This document shows positions 14,895 through 23,140 of a DNA stretch of 64,000 nucleotides, piece after piece (position 1 is the stretch's first letter; each line of letters opens with the position of its first letter). The position numbers were made by a program, and so were the translations under genes. The DNA is from Kribbella catacumbae DSM 19601 (lineage in GTDB: Bacteria; Actinomycetota; Actinomycetes; Propionibacteriales; Kribbellaceae): contig NZ_AQUZ01000006.1 in assembly GCF_000372465.1 (NCBI RefSeq), positions 1 to 64,000 on the forward strand, written 5' to 3'. The notes beneath the pieces were generated by a model. It had not been told where the DNA came from, did no database searches, and was given only the letters and a program-made list of their open reading frames with translations.

Positions 14895-17639
14895 ATGCTT
14901 CACAACATCCGGTGGCGACGGGCGGCATCCGTGGCGCTGGTGGTCGCGTCCATCTGGGCCAGCGCGCCCTACGTCGCCGCGTCGGTGAGTGATTCCGATC
15001 AGGCGGGAAAGGCCCCCGGGCTGTCCTTCGGGGACGACACCACCGCTTGGAGTGACATCGTCGTCGACGGCGACGACGTGGAGCGAGACGACGACGGTAC
15101 GGCGTACAACGTCTTCGGTGGCTTCGGTTCGGTCTCCTGCAACAACACGTCGCGGCTGCTGCTCGACTACCGCGAGGAGAACCCGGCGGCGTACTGGCGG
15201 ATCCTCAATCTGCTGTTCAACCGGCGGACCGGTGCGGGTCTCAACCACATCAAGGTGGAGCTCGGCTCGGACACCGACACCTCGTCAGGCGCCGAACCCG
15301 CGACGAAGCGCAGCGCGGACGAGCCGGCGAACGTACTTCGTGGCGCGGGCTTCCGGCTGATCGCGGATGCGAAGAAGATCAACCCGCAGCTCAAGGTGGA
15401 GGCGCTGCGCTGGGGCGAGCCGTCGTGGACGGGCAACCGGCCGGCCGACCGGTACCGGTGGTACAAGGAGACGATCGACGCCGCGTACGACACGTACGGC
15501 GTCAAGTTCGACTACCTCAGCCCGTCGCAGAACGAGCTGAACATGAATCACCTCGGCTCCGAACTCGGCTGGGTGGTCGACTTCGGGAAACGACTCGAAG
15601 CGGATGCGCGGGCCGGCGACGCCCGCTACGACTACTCCAAGATCAAGGTCGTCGCGATGGACTCCTACCGCAACGGCGAGACGGTCGCCGCGGCCATCTT
15701 GAAGAGTCCCGAGGCGCTCGGTCAGATCGATGCCATCGGCATCCATTACACGATCGGGGGTGGACCGAATCTCACCCGGCTCAACAAGGAGTACGGCAAG
15801 GAGGTCCTGTACTCCGAGGGTGTCGCGCCGATGATCGACCCGGAGTACCGCATCAACGCCCAGCCCGAGCGGGGCGGGATCGGCGGAACCGTCGGTGCGG
15901 TCGACATCGCGGACCGGTTCATCAACGGCTACCGGTGGTCCGGCTCCGGTGACAACCCGGCGCACATGACCTCCTTCCTCTTTCAGCCGGCCGTTAGCGC
16001 CCTGTACGAGGGATCGTCGTACTCGCCTAAGCACCTGATCCGGGCCTCCGACCCGTGGTCCGGCTATTACGAGGGTGGCGTCGGGATCAACCTCGTGCGG
16101 CACTTCATGCAGTTCATCGACGAGGGGTGGGAGTACATCGAGGGCGCCAGTTATGGGGACGGGACGTTCGCCGACGGTGGTACCGCGGTCGACTCGAGCA
16201 CCCGGACGTACCTGACCCTGCGGGAGCCGGCCAAGCGGGCCAACGGTCCTGGCACCGACTTCACCCAGGTCCACGCCAACAACACCGGCAAGGCCAGGTA
16301 CTTCGAGGTCAAGGTGACCGATCTCGGTACCAAAGCTGCGACGCCGCTGCACCTGTGGCAGACCAAAGGACCGGACAACGCCGCCACGCAACCGGTCGAT
16401 GTGAACCACTTCCAGAACCTCGGGTACGTCACGCCGGTGCGCACGGAGACCGGCGACAACGGCAGCCGGTACTCCGTGTACCGCATCAAGGTCGAGCCGT
16501 ACTCGATCCTGACCATGTCGTCACTGGCCCGCGGAATCCACCGCTCGGCCAAGGAGTACGTCGCCGGCGAGTACGCGCCGAAGGCCGGGAACTCACCGCT
16601 TGGGCTCCCGTACTCCGACGACTTCGAGTACGCCGGCTACCTGACCGAGAACGTCAACGGCGTCGACCTGAGCTACCTGGAGCGGCGTGGCGGAACCCCG
16701 CGCTACACGGCCGACCAGAACGGCGCCTTCGAGGTGGTCGAATCCGGCGGCGGCAACGTCCTCCAGCAACGGATTCACGCGGACAACCGCGGCTATACCT
16801 GGAACGCCTGGGGCGACGGTTCCCAGAACCGTCTCTCGACAGCCACACCGGCGACGATTCTCGGCGACCACACATGGGCGAACTATCGCGCGTCGATCGA
16901 CGTACGCTTCGACGGGCGCGTCCGCAACCCTGCCCTTCCCAACTTCGCCGGGCTCGGGGTACGGCAAGTGGTCACCCAGGGATCGGATCTCGCGGCCTAC
17001 GCGCTGCGCCTATCCCCAGCGGGCGGCTGGCAACTGCGTAAGCTCGACACGGTCGTTGCTTCGGGCACCATTGCGGACTTCGACTCGGACGCCTGGCACC
17101 GCATCTCGCTGGAGGCAAAGGAAAATCAGCTCGTCCCGGCGGTCGATGGTTCCGAACTGACGACCTGGACCGACGCGGCACCGAACCCGGTGATGGCAGG
17201 TCGCATCGCGTTGACGTCCGGCTACTACCAGAACAGCTGGGACAACCTTTCCGTCGTACCGGTCGAGGGGCACGCCTGGCGTTCGGACAAGCTGGACGAC
17301 ACAGCATCCGGCCTCATGTACTCCGGTGCGGCGCAGTTCCAGCAGGTGGGCTTCGCGAACTACAACAGAACGCTGCATGTGCTCAGCCCGGGTGCGTCGT
17401 TGACGGTGCCGTTCCGCGGCACGGGGCTCAATATCTTCGGGGCAACTGCACGCGCCACGGTGGATGTGTCTGTCGACGGTGGCCCCGCCCAGCGGATCGC
17501 GGTCGGGCCGACCGGCATCCGCCAGACGTCGTACTGGCTCCGCGGACTGACAGCGAACAATTCGCACACGCTGAAAGTCACCGTCGTGACAGGAACATTC
17601 ACCACCGACGGCGTCGACGTCCTGGCCGGGCCGGGGTAA
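14895..17639 (+). CDS. Secreted GH59 galactocerebrosidase-like glycosidase
   Basis: 914 residues, starting at ATG 14895 after a GGGAGG ribosome site. The signal peptide covers about residues 1-34 (RRAASVALVVASIWASAPYVA). The catalytic part follows the GH59 pattern: FGGFGSVSCNNTSRLLLDY, LNHIKVELGSDTDTS, LKVEALRWGEPSW, the acid/base candidate Glu214 in SPSQNELN, the nucleophile candidate Glu308 in LYSEG, and DPWSGYYEGGVGINLVRHF. After about residue 570 comes a lectin/laminin-G-like part (LPYSDDFEYAGYLTENVNG) and then a C-terminal beta domain. The likely role is release of beta-galactosyl residues from an extracellular polymer or glycolipid. The family call is by pattern recall; substrate unverified. 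Confidence 0.8.
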   Translation: MLHNIRWRRAASVALVVASIWASAPYVAASVSDSDQAGKAPGLSFGDDTTAWSDIVVDGDDVERDDDGTAYNVFGGFGSVSCNNTSRLLLDYREENPAAYWRILNLLFNRRTGAGLNHIKVELGSDTDTSSGAEPATKRSADEPANVLRGAGFRLIADAKKINPQLKVEALRWGEPSWTGNRPADRYRWYKETIDAAYDTYGVKFDYLSPSQNELNMNHLGSELGWVVDFGKRLEADARAGDARYDYSKIKVVAMDSYRNGETVAAAILKSPEALGQIDAIGIHYTIGGGPNLTRLNKEYGKEVLYSEGVAPMIDPEYRINAQPERGGIGGTVGAVDIADRFINGYRWSGSGDNPAHMTSFLFQPAVSALYEGSSYSPKHLIRASDPWSGYYEGGVGINLVRHFMQFIDEGWEYIEGASYGDGTFADGGTAVDSSTRTYLTLREPAKRANGPGTDFTQVHANNTGKARYFEVKVTDLGTKAATPLHLWQTKGPDNAATQPVDVNHFQNLGYVTPVRTETGDNGSRYSVYRIKVEPYSILTMSSLARGIHRSAKEYVAGEYAPKAGNSPLGLPYSDDFEYAGYLTENVNGVDLSYLERRGGTPRYTADQNGAFEVVESGGGNVLQQRIHADNRGYTWNAWGDGSQNRLSTATPATILGDHTWANYRASIDVRFDGRVRNPALPNFAGLGVRQVVTQGSDLAAYALRLSPAGGWQLRKLDTVVASGTIADFDSDAWHRISLEAKENQLVPAVDGSELTTWTDAAPNPVMAGRIALTSGYYQNSWDNLSVVPVEGHAWRSDKLDDTASGLMYSGAAQFQQVGFANYNRTLHVLSPGASLTVPFRGTGLNIFGATARATVDVSVDGGPAQRIAVGPTGIRQTSYWLRGLTANNSHTLKVTVVTGTFTTDGVDVLAGPG

Positions 17640-17671
17640 CACCAGGCAGCCTGATCGGCCCCGGGAGAGGC

Positions 17672-17762
17672 CGGACCGCCAGCACTACTGAACCGGGTGC
17701 CGACACCCCGAAATACCCGATGGCAATCGATTGCCGCCGAGTTCAGTAGTGGTGGCGGTCCG
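17672..17762. terminator. Long-stem inverted repeat B between convergent genes
   Basis: Arms at 17672-17693 and 17741-17762 pair over 22 bp with one mismatch; the loop is 47 nt. It lies between the GH59 gene and the convergent cysteine-repeat gene, the position of a bidirectional terminator. The outer bases GGACCGCC are shared with inverted repeat A. Confidence 0.7.
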
Positions 17763-17852
17763 CCTTCGCATGAGCCCGCGGCCACCGGCACCCCGACCAC
17801 CCTGCTAAACGCCCGCTGCGATGCGTCCGAGCGAAAGCTGAAGACGCCGCCC

Positions 17853-18392
17853 TCAAGCTATCTGCGGAGCCGCTGCCCCGAGTCGACATGCGTCGCTGCC
17901 GCAGGGTCCCGCCGGAACCTTCGCCTCGCTGAACTGGGCGACAGGCAAGCACCCTCCTCCCGTGCACGGGTAAAACTCCGGCGCATCGACCAGAGACCCA
18001 TCGGCGACCATGCACCCATCACCACCGCAGGGGTCGGGTGGCACAGCGATCCAACCTGCCTGAGCCACAGCGAGGCATAGATCTGAACCGCACCCGCGGG
18101 ACTCCGGTTTCGCCGCCTCACCCGCGGACCGGCAGCCATCGCTGCCACAACCGCCAGGCGGGGCGGCCATAAACCGGAGCCCAACTACAGTCAGACACTC
18201 CCCCGAACCGCAGTTGTGCGCATCCATAGCCCTGGCTACCGGCTGACTCACGATCCGACATAGGTCACCGCCACACGGCTCAAGTGGCGCAGCCGAAGCG
18301 TGCGCAAGGTTCACCCCCACAGCCATGGCTACTCCCATCACGGTAACCATCAGGGAACGGCATACGGCGTGGAGCAGTGTCGAAGTCTTCAT
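17853..18392 (-). CDS. Secreted protein with seven CxxxxC motifs in a 21-residue repeat
   Basis: 179 residues. The ATG at 18392 has an AAGGAG ribosome site, and a signal peptide ends at HASA-APLEP (about residue 34). The mature part is seven motifs: CGGDLC (40-45), CGSGEC (61-66), CGSDGC (82-87), CGSDLC (101-106), CGGDGC (122-127), CTGGGC (143-148) and CGSDAC (164-169). The spacers are 15 residues, except one of 13. Most motifs follow the pattern C-G-S/G-D-x-C and the spacers often end in Pro or Gly. All 14 mature cysteines are in the motifs. I do not recognise the family. It could be a disulfide-rich extracellular, metal-binding or surface protein. The regularity, signal peptide and ribosome site argue strongly that it is a real gene. 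Confidence 0.85.
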   Translation of the reverse strand: MKTSTLLHAVCRSLMVTVMGVAMAVGVNLAHASAAPLEPCGGDLCRIVSQPVARAMDAHNCGSGECLTVVGLRFMAAPPGGCGSDGCRSAGEAAKPESRGCGSDLCLAVAQAGWIAVPPDPCGGDGCMVADGSLVDAPEFYPCTGGGCLPVAQFSEAKVPAGPCGSDACRLGAAAPQIA

Positions 18393-19030
18393 CGGATTCT
18401 CCTTGCTAGACGGCCTCGGTGCGCGCGAACCGCGCCTGCTCTCAGCTCATCGACCGGGCACTCGCCAAGCGTGAGGCAAGGCAATCTCACCGCCATTGCA
18501 AACATGTCTCACGGCAACGAGCACCGGCCAGTACGGCCCACTTTCACGCTATGGAGTCAGCCACAGGGCCGTCACCCACCGATGCTGTCCGCGAAGTCGC
18601 TGCCGAGCCCGGCGGCGATCGCCTACACCTTGGGCATGGCGAGCGACGTTCCTGTGTGGTGGCGACATCAGCTATCACACGCGTCGGTTCTTCCCACAGG
18701 GGATTCCATTGCCAAGCACGGCTGATGCGGGGGGTCAACCCCGCACTCGACGACCGCCGCCAACGACGTACCGGCTGAGCCCGCGCCCGGGTGGGCGGGA
18801 GCTAGGCGCCCAGGAACGAGGCAGGAGCGAGCGAGGCGCCGGGGTGGGGAGAATCAGAACGCGGGCTACTCGGCCCCAACGGCTCGCGCGGCCGTCAGTT
18901 GCCGACAAGACTCGATCTCATCGCTCAGATCGACTGCGTCAGGCGACGATAGCTGCGGCCGAGGGGTGCGGTCCCGCTGACAGCCACAAAGAGCTTTGCA
19001 AGAACCCGACCTAGCATCTACCTTTGAGGT
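18393..19030. other. 638-bp non-coding stretch before the toxin-antitoxin pair
   Basis: No convincing gene on either strand. It holds one copy of a GC-rich repeat at 18790-18866. TTTGAGGT just before 19031 is the ribosome site of the antitoxin gene. Confidence 0.5.
18790..18866. repeat. GC-rich direct repeat, copy 1
   Basis: It begins with GGTGGGCGGGAGCTAGGCGCC, contains GCAGGAGCGAGCGAGGCGCC, and ends AGAACGCGGGC. A second copy in the same orientation lies at 20133-20212; the toxin-antitoxin module lies between them. Confidence 0.75.
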
Positions 19031-19516
19031 ATGGCCGAGATGCAGGAAGTGACGTTCACCGATCTGTTGCAGCGCCCGACCGAGACCGTCGAGAAGCTGA
19101 AGTCGAGCCGGCGACGGGCCCTGCGTGTGCACCGCCGCGGCACTGAGGACGATCTCGTCCTGACGACCGCTTCCCGGTCGGCCCAGGACGACCAACTGGT
19201 GGAGGTCGCGACCCGCCTCCTGCGGGCGATCATGAGCGATCCCGTCGTGCGATCAAGTCATCTCTTGGATCTTCTACCTCAGGTGTTCCCGTGGCTCCGG
19301 TTCCTCCCGGCCGGCGACCGGATCGAATTCGTTCGGGAACTGATCGCGGTGTGGGACGCCAGTCACGACGTCGACTCTCCGGCTCCTGTCCTTCAGCTGA
19401 TCACCGAGTGGCGGAACACCGCACAGGTGTACGCCGACCCTGAACTGCTGAAGGTTCTGCGGTCGGAGGTCATCGAGGACGCCGGACCGGTCTCCGCCCC
19501 CGACGCGACCTCGTGA
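19031..19516 (+). CDS. Antitoxin with Phd/YefM-like N-terminus and extended C-terminal domain
   Basis: 161 residues, longer than the usual 80-90 of Phd antitoxins. The N-terminus VTFTDLLQRPTETVEKLKSS is followed by ALRVHRRGTEDDLVLTTASR and matches the strand-helix pattern of prevent-host-death antitoxins. The C-terminal half (SHLLDLLPQVFPWLRFLPAGD and onward) is helical and of unknown function. The start has a TTTGAGGT ribosome site. Its stop overlaps the start of the RelE-like gene by 4 bp. It should bind and neutralise that toxin and repress the shared promoter. Confidence 0.78.
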   Translation: MAEMQEVTFTDLLQRPTETVEKLKSSRRRALRVHRRGTEDDLVLTTASRSAQDDQLVEVATRLLRAIMSDPVVRSSHLLDLLPQVFPWLRFLPAGDRIEFVRELIAVWDASHDVDSPAPVLQLITEWRNTAQVYADPELLKVLRSEVIEDAGPVSAPDATS

Positions 19517-19857
19517 GCCCCGGCAAGAAGAACGATCGGGTCGCGCCGCCGGCAGAACCCGGTTGTTGGCTCCTGAAGTTCGGAACCACCGAGGCCGCCA
19601 AGGGCTGGGAAGACTTGGCCCGGCAGGCTGGCGCCAACCTCTGGACGGCGTACGAGACGATCCGGACCGATCCGACACCGTTTCCGACTACCACCCGGCA
19701 CCATCGACTGAAGGGCAGCCTCGGCACGATCTGCGGGCTCGAGCAGTGGCAGTACGAGGTGACCGCCGGCGGGCGAATCTGGTACGTGGTCGATCCCGAC
19801 AGCAAGACGGTGTGGATCAGGTGGGCAGGAACAGGACATCCGAAGGCCACGGATTAG
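19513..19857 (+). CDS. RelE/ParE-superfamily toxin-like protein
   Basis: 114 residues, starting with GTG in a GTGA overlap with the antitoxin gene. The core AAKGWEDLARQAGANLWTAYE, RHHRLKGSLGTICGLEQWQY and RIWYVVDPDSKTVWIRWAG matches the RelE fold, with a substrate loop after LKG and C-terminal strands. The predicted role is a ribosome-dependent mRNase or a gyrase poison balanced by the upstream antitoxin. The family's active-site residues are poorly conserved, so the exact activity is uncertain. Confidence 0.78.
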   Translation: MSPGKKNDRVAPPAEPGCWLLKFGTTEAAKGWEDLARQAGANLWTAYETIRTDPTPFPTTTRHHRLKGSLGTICGLEQWQYEVTAGGRIWYVVDPDSKTVWIRWAGTGHPKATD

Positions 19858-19980
19858 CTCGTCCGACACGGCCGCGGTCGGGCGTCTGTCGCGCCACTCC
19901 CGAGCGGCCTGACCCTTCTGCCCAATAGGGGCTCACAGCAACAATTGCTACCGCGTGAACACCTCGGCGACAACCGCACG

Positions 19981-20008
19981 ACCGGGCACCGGGCACCGGG
20001 CACCGGGC
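19981..20008. repeat. Four tandem heptamers ACCGGGC
   Basis: Perfect 4 x 7-bp microsatellite, probably grown by replication slippage; no function is evident. Confidence 0.85.
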
Positions 20009-20132
20009 ACCACATCAACTCACTCAAGCGGGCGATGCAGGAGCGAGCATGGCGCCAGCGCGGGACACCCAGCGACGGCGCACCACTCAACTCGCCTTCA
20101 CCAAGCGGGCGACGGAGGAGCCCGCGATCCGG

Positions 20133-20212
20133 GGTGGGCGGGAGCTAGGCGCCGAGAGAGCGACGCAGGAGCGTGCGAGGCGCCGGCGTGGGGAGAACGA
20201 CAGAACGCGGGC
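20133..20212. repeat. GC-rich direct repeat, copy 2
   Basis: Same order of blocks as 18790-18866 (GGTGGGCGGGAGCTAGGCGCC, GCAGGAGCG, GCGAGGCGCCGG, GTGGGGAGAA, AGAACGCGGGC), with small differences in the middle. Its last bases form the outer part of the glgP terminator stem. Confidence 0.75.
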
Positions 20213-20244
20213 CCCGCCTAGTGAGGTAGGCGGGGCCCGCGTTC
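20203..20244. terminator. glgP terminator hairpin
   Basis: Perfect 18-bp stem, GAACGCGGGCCCCGCCTA against its complement, with a 6-nt loop. It sits 7 bp after the glgP stop on the minus strand. It may also stop transcription from the toxin-antitoxin side. Confidence 0.85.
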
Positions 20245-20250
20245 AGTGAC

Positions 20251-22848
20251 TCAGAATTCGGAGCCTGCTGGGAGGTCCGGGGTTTCCGGGTCCTCAGGAT
20301 CCGACGGCCCAGCCGCCAGGCCGAGTTCCGCGTTGCTCGCGAGCATCGGGTGCTTCGGCAGGACGCGGACCGTGTAGCCGAAAGGCCCGGTTCGATCCAG
20401 CTTCAGTTCGCCCTCAAAGCGGTGGCGGTTGCCTTCGTACGTCTCGGCCAGCGACAGCGACACCCGCACCGGGTCGGTGATCTCGTCCTCCGAGTTCACC
20501 CGCCCGTGCAGCGCCTCGACGTCGATGTCCGATGGCGTCAGATCGCCCAGCGTCACGAACGCCCGGATGCCGACCGTAGTACCAAGCTGCGGCACATCCC
20601 CCAGCCCCTGCAACTCCACGTGGTCGACGCGGATCTGCGACCAAGCGGCCCGCACCTGCTTCTTCCAGGTGGCGAGCTGGCGGGCACCCTCGTACGTCGA
20701 GTTGAGCTTCCGCGACGAGTGCGCCGCCGGGACATAGAGCTGCTCGACATAGTCCCGAACCATCCGGGTGGCGAGCACCTTCGGGCCGAGTTCCTTGATC
20801 GTGTGCCGGAGCATCTCGATCCAGCGGCCGGGGACCTCGCCGTCGTAGAAGCGCGGCGCGACCTGCTTCTCGATCAGGTCATACAAAGCGTGCGCCTCGA
20901 GGTCATCACGACGATCCGTGTCCTCGATACCTTCAGCAGACGGGATCGCCCAGCCGAACTCGTCGTCGTACCACTCGTCCCACCAGCCGTCGCGGATGGA
21001 CAAGTTCAGAGCACCGTTCAGTGCCGCCTTCATGCCCGAGGTACCGCACGCCTCGTAGGGCCGCAGCGGGTTGTTCAGCCAGACGTCGCAGCCCGGGTAC
21101 ATCGGCTGCGCGAGCGCGATGTCGTAGTCGGGCACGAAGACGATCCGGTGCCGGACCTCTGGGTCGTCGGCGAAGCGGACCATTTCCTGGATCAGCTTCT
21201 TGCCGCCCTCGTCGGCCGGGTGCGCCTTGCCCGCGATCACGATCTGGATCGGCCGGGTCGGGTGCAGCAGCATCGCCTTCAGCCGGGCGGGGTCGCGCAG
21301 CATCAGCGTCAGCCGCTTGTACGACGGTACGCGGCGGGCGAAGCCCATCGTCAGGACGTCGGGGTCGAGGATCGAGTCGACCCAGCCGAGCTCGGCCTCG
21401 CTGGCGCCGCGGTTCACCCAGGAGGCGCGGACGCGGGCGCGGGTGTCGTCGATGAAGCGCTGCCGCAGCATCCGCTTCGTCTCCCACAGCTGAGCGTCGG
21501 TGGTCTTGTCCAGACCCTCGAACATCTCCTCGGAATCACCCTGGTCGGCGGCCGCGTAGGTCAGGCCGGAGATCTCCCGGGCCACCCAGGTCGGCGCGTG
21601 TACGCCGTTGGTGATCGAGGTGATCGGTACGTCGGCCGGGTCGAAGCTCGGCCACAGGCCGGCGAACATGCCCCGGCTGACGACACCGTGCAGCTTGGAG
21701 ACGCCGTTGGCGCGCTGGGCCAGTCGCAGACCCATGATCGCCATGTTGAAGACGCCCGGGTCGCCGCCTTCGAAGTCCTCGGCGCCGAGCGCGAGGATCC
21801 GGTCGATCGGTACGCCGTCGCCGAACGCGTCCGGCGAGAAGTGCTGCTGGATCAGCTCGACCGGGAAGCGGTCGATACCGGCCGGGACCGGCGTGTGGGT
21901 GGTGAAGACGGTGCCGCCGCGGGCCACCTCGAGCGCGGTGTCGAAGTCGAGGCCCTGGTCGGCGGCGAGCTCGCGGATCCGCTCGATGCCGAGGAAACCG
22001 GCGTGGCCTTCGTTGGTGTGGAACACCTCAGGGGCCGCATGCCCGGTGATCCGGCAGTACTCGCGCACCGCGCGGACACCGCCGACACCCAGCAGGAGCT
22101 CCTGCAGCAGCCGGTGCTCGGTCGTACCGCCGTACAGGCGGTCGGTGACCTCGCGCTCGGCGGCCTCGTTGTCCTCCATGTCGGAGTCGAGCATCAGCAG
22201 CGGCACCCGGCCGACCTGGGCGACCCAGATCTGCGCGCACAGCTTGCGGCCGCCGGGCAGCGTCACGTTGATGGTGGCCGGAGCGTCGCCGTCGCGGAGC
22301 AGGCTGATCGGCAGCCCGTCCGGGTCGACGAGCGGGTACCGCTCTTGCTGCCAGCCCTCGCGGTTCAGCGACTGACCGAAGTAGCCGTGCCGGTAGAGCA
22401 GGCCGACACCGATCAGCGGGACACCGAGGTCGCTCGCGGCCTTCAGGTGGTCACCCGCCAGGATGCCGAGCCCACCGGAGTACTGCGGCAGCACGTGGGT
22501 GATGCCGTACTCCGGGGAGAAGTAGGCCACCGAGTTGACCGGCGTACCGGCTTCGGCCTGGAACCAGCGGTCGTCGGTCACGTAGCCGGTCAGGTCGGCT
22601 ACGGCCAGTTCGAGCCGGCGCAGGAAGGCTTGGTCGTTGGCCAGCTCGTCGAGCCGGGCCGCCGGGACCTCACCGAGGAGCCGGACCGGGTCACCACCGG
22701 TACTGCGCCACAACTGCGGGTCGACAGCCTCGAAAACGTCTTGCGTCTCGGGGTGCCAGGCCCAGCGCAAGTTGTTCACCAGGGTGCCGAGACCGGTCAG
22801 CGGCTCGGGCAGGACAGGGCGGACGGAGAATCGTCGTATCGCTCGCAC
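20251..22848 (-). CDS. glgP: Alpha-glucan phosphorylase GlgP
   Basis: 865 residues. PLP enzyme that releases glucose-1-phosphate from the non-reducing ends of alpha-1,4-glucan. It belongs to the shorter actinobacterial/archaeal type with an N-terminal DUF3417 region (LPEPLTGLGTLVNNLRWAWH). Marker blocks are YFSPEYGITHVLPQYSGGLG, FHTNEGHAGFLGIERIREL, and the PLP-lysine region ACGTSGMKAALNGALNLSI followed by RDGWWDEWYDDEFGWAI. It starts with GTG. It is divergent from glgE across 292 bp, the usual gene neighbour in actinobacteria. It ends at a strong hairpin. Confidence 0.95.
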   Translation of the reverse strand: MRAIRRFSVRPVLPEPLTGLGTLVNNLRWAWHPETQDVFEAVDPQLWRSTGGDPVRLLGEVPAARLDELANDQAFLRRLELAVADLTGYVTDDRWFQAEAGTPVNSVAYFSPEYGITHVLPQYSGGLGILAGDHLKAASDLGVPLIGVGLLYRHGYFGQSLNREGWQQERYPLVDPDGLPISLLRDGDAPATINVTLPGGRKLCAQIWVAQVGRVPLLMLDSDMEDNEAAEREVTDRLYGGTTEHRLLQELLLGVGGVRAVREYCRITGHAAPEVFHTNEGHAGFLGIERIRELAADQGLDFDTALEVARGGTVFTTHTPVPAGIDRFPVELIQQHFSPDAFGDGVPIDRILALGAEDFEGGDPGVFNMAIMGLRLAQRANGVSKLHGVVSRGMFAGLWPSFDPADVPITSITNGVHAPTWVAREISGLTYAAADQGDSEEMFEGLDKTTDAQLWETKRMLRQRFIDDTRARVRASWVNRGASEAELGWVDSILDPDVLTMGFARRVPSYKRLTLMLRDPARLKAMLLHPTRPIQIVIAGKAHPADEGGKKLIQEMVRFADDPEVRHRIVFVPDYDIALAQPMYPGCDVWLNNPLRPYEACGTSGMKAALNGALNLSIRDGWWDEWYDDEFGWAIPSAEGIEDTDRRDDLEAHALYDLIEKQVAPRFYDGEVPGRWIEMLRHTIKELGPKVLATRMVRDYVEQLYVPAAHSSRKLNSTYEGARQLATWKKQVRAAWSQIRVDHVELQGLGDVPQLGTTVGIRAFVTLGDLTPSDIDVEALHGRVNSEDEITDPVRVSLSLAETYEGNRHRFEGELKLDRTGPFGYTVRVLPKHPMLASNAELGLAAGPSDPEDPETPDLPAGSEF

Positions 22849-22954
22849 CGGGACACCGTACCGGCCTCAGCAGCTCGGAGCACGCCCGGGATGCATCGAT
22901 TTTGCAACGCGAGCAAGATCTTGCAGAACGAACCCCATCACCACCACCCCCCAA

Positions 22955-23051
22955 ACCCTTCGATCATTCGTCGCCTTTTTACCCGCTGGGGCACCGGTAG
23001 CCGACCGCACTTCGAGACGGCGGGTAAAAAGGCGACGAATGATCGAAGGGT
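22955..23051. repeat. Perfect 32-bp inverted repeat C between glgP and glgE
   Basis: The arms at 22955-22986 and 23020-23051 are exact reverse complements over 32 bp; the loop is 33 nt. Each arm contains CATTCGTCGCCTTTTTACCC or its complement. It lies between divergent starts, so a terminator role for either mRNA is unexpected. Confidence 0.9.
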
Positions 23052-23140
23052 GCATGGCGCGCGCCGGGCTTGGGAACCGATACCGTCAGTGCTGTACTTC
23101 TCTGTCCCCGCGAGTCGGAAAGCGAAGGTTCGTTAACTCC

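Larger units (their letters stand above)
19858..20250. other. 393-bp stretch between the toxin gene and glgP
   Basis: No gene seen. It contains four tandem ACCGGGC units (19981-20008), a second copy of the GC-rich repeat, and the glgP terminator. Confidence 0.6.
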
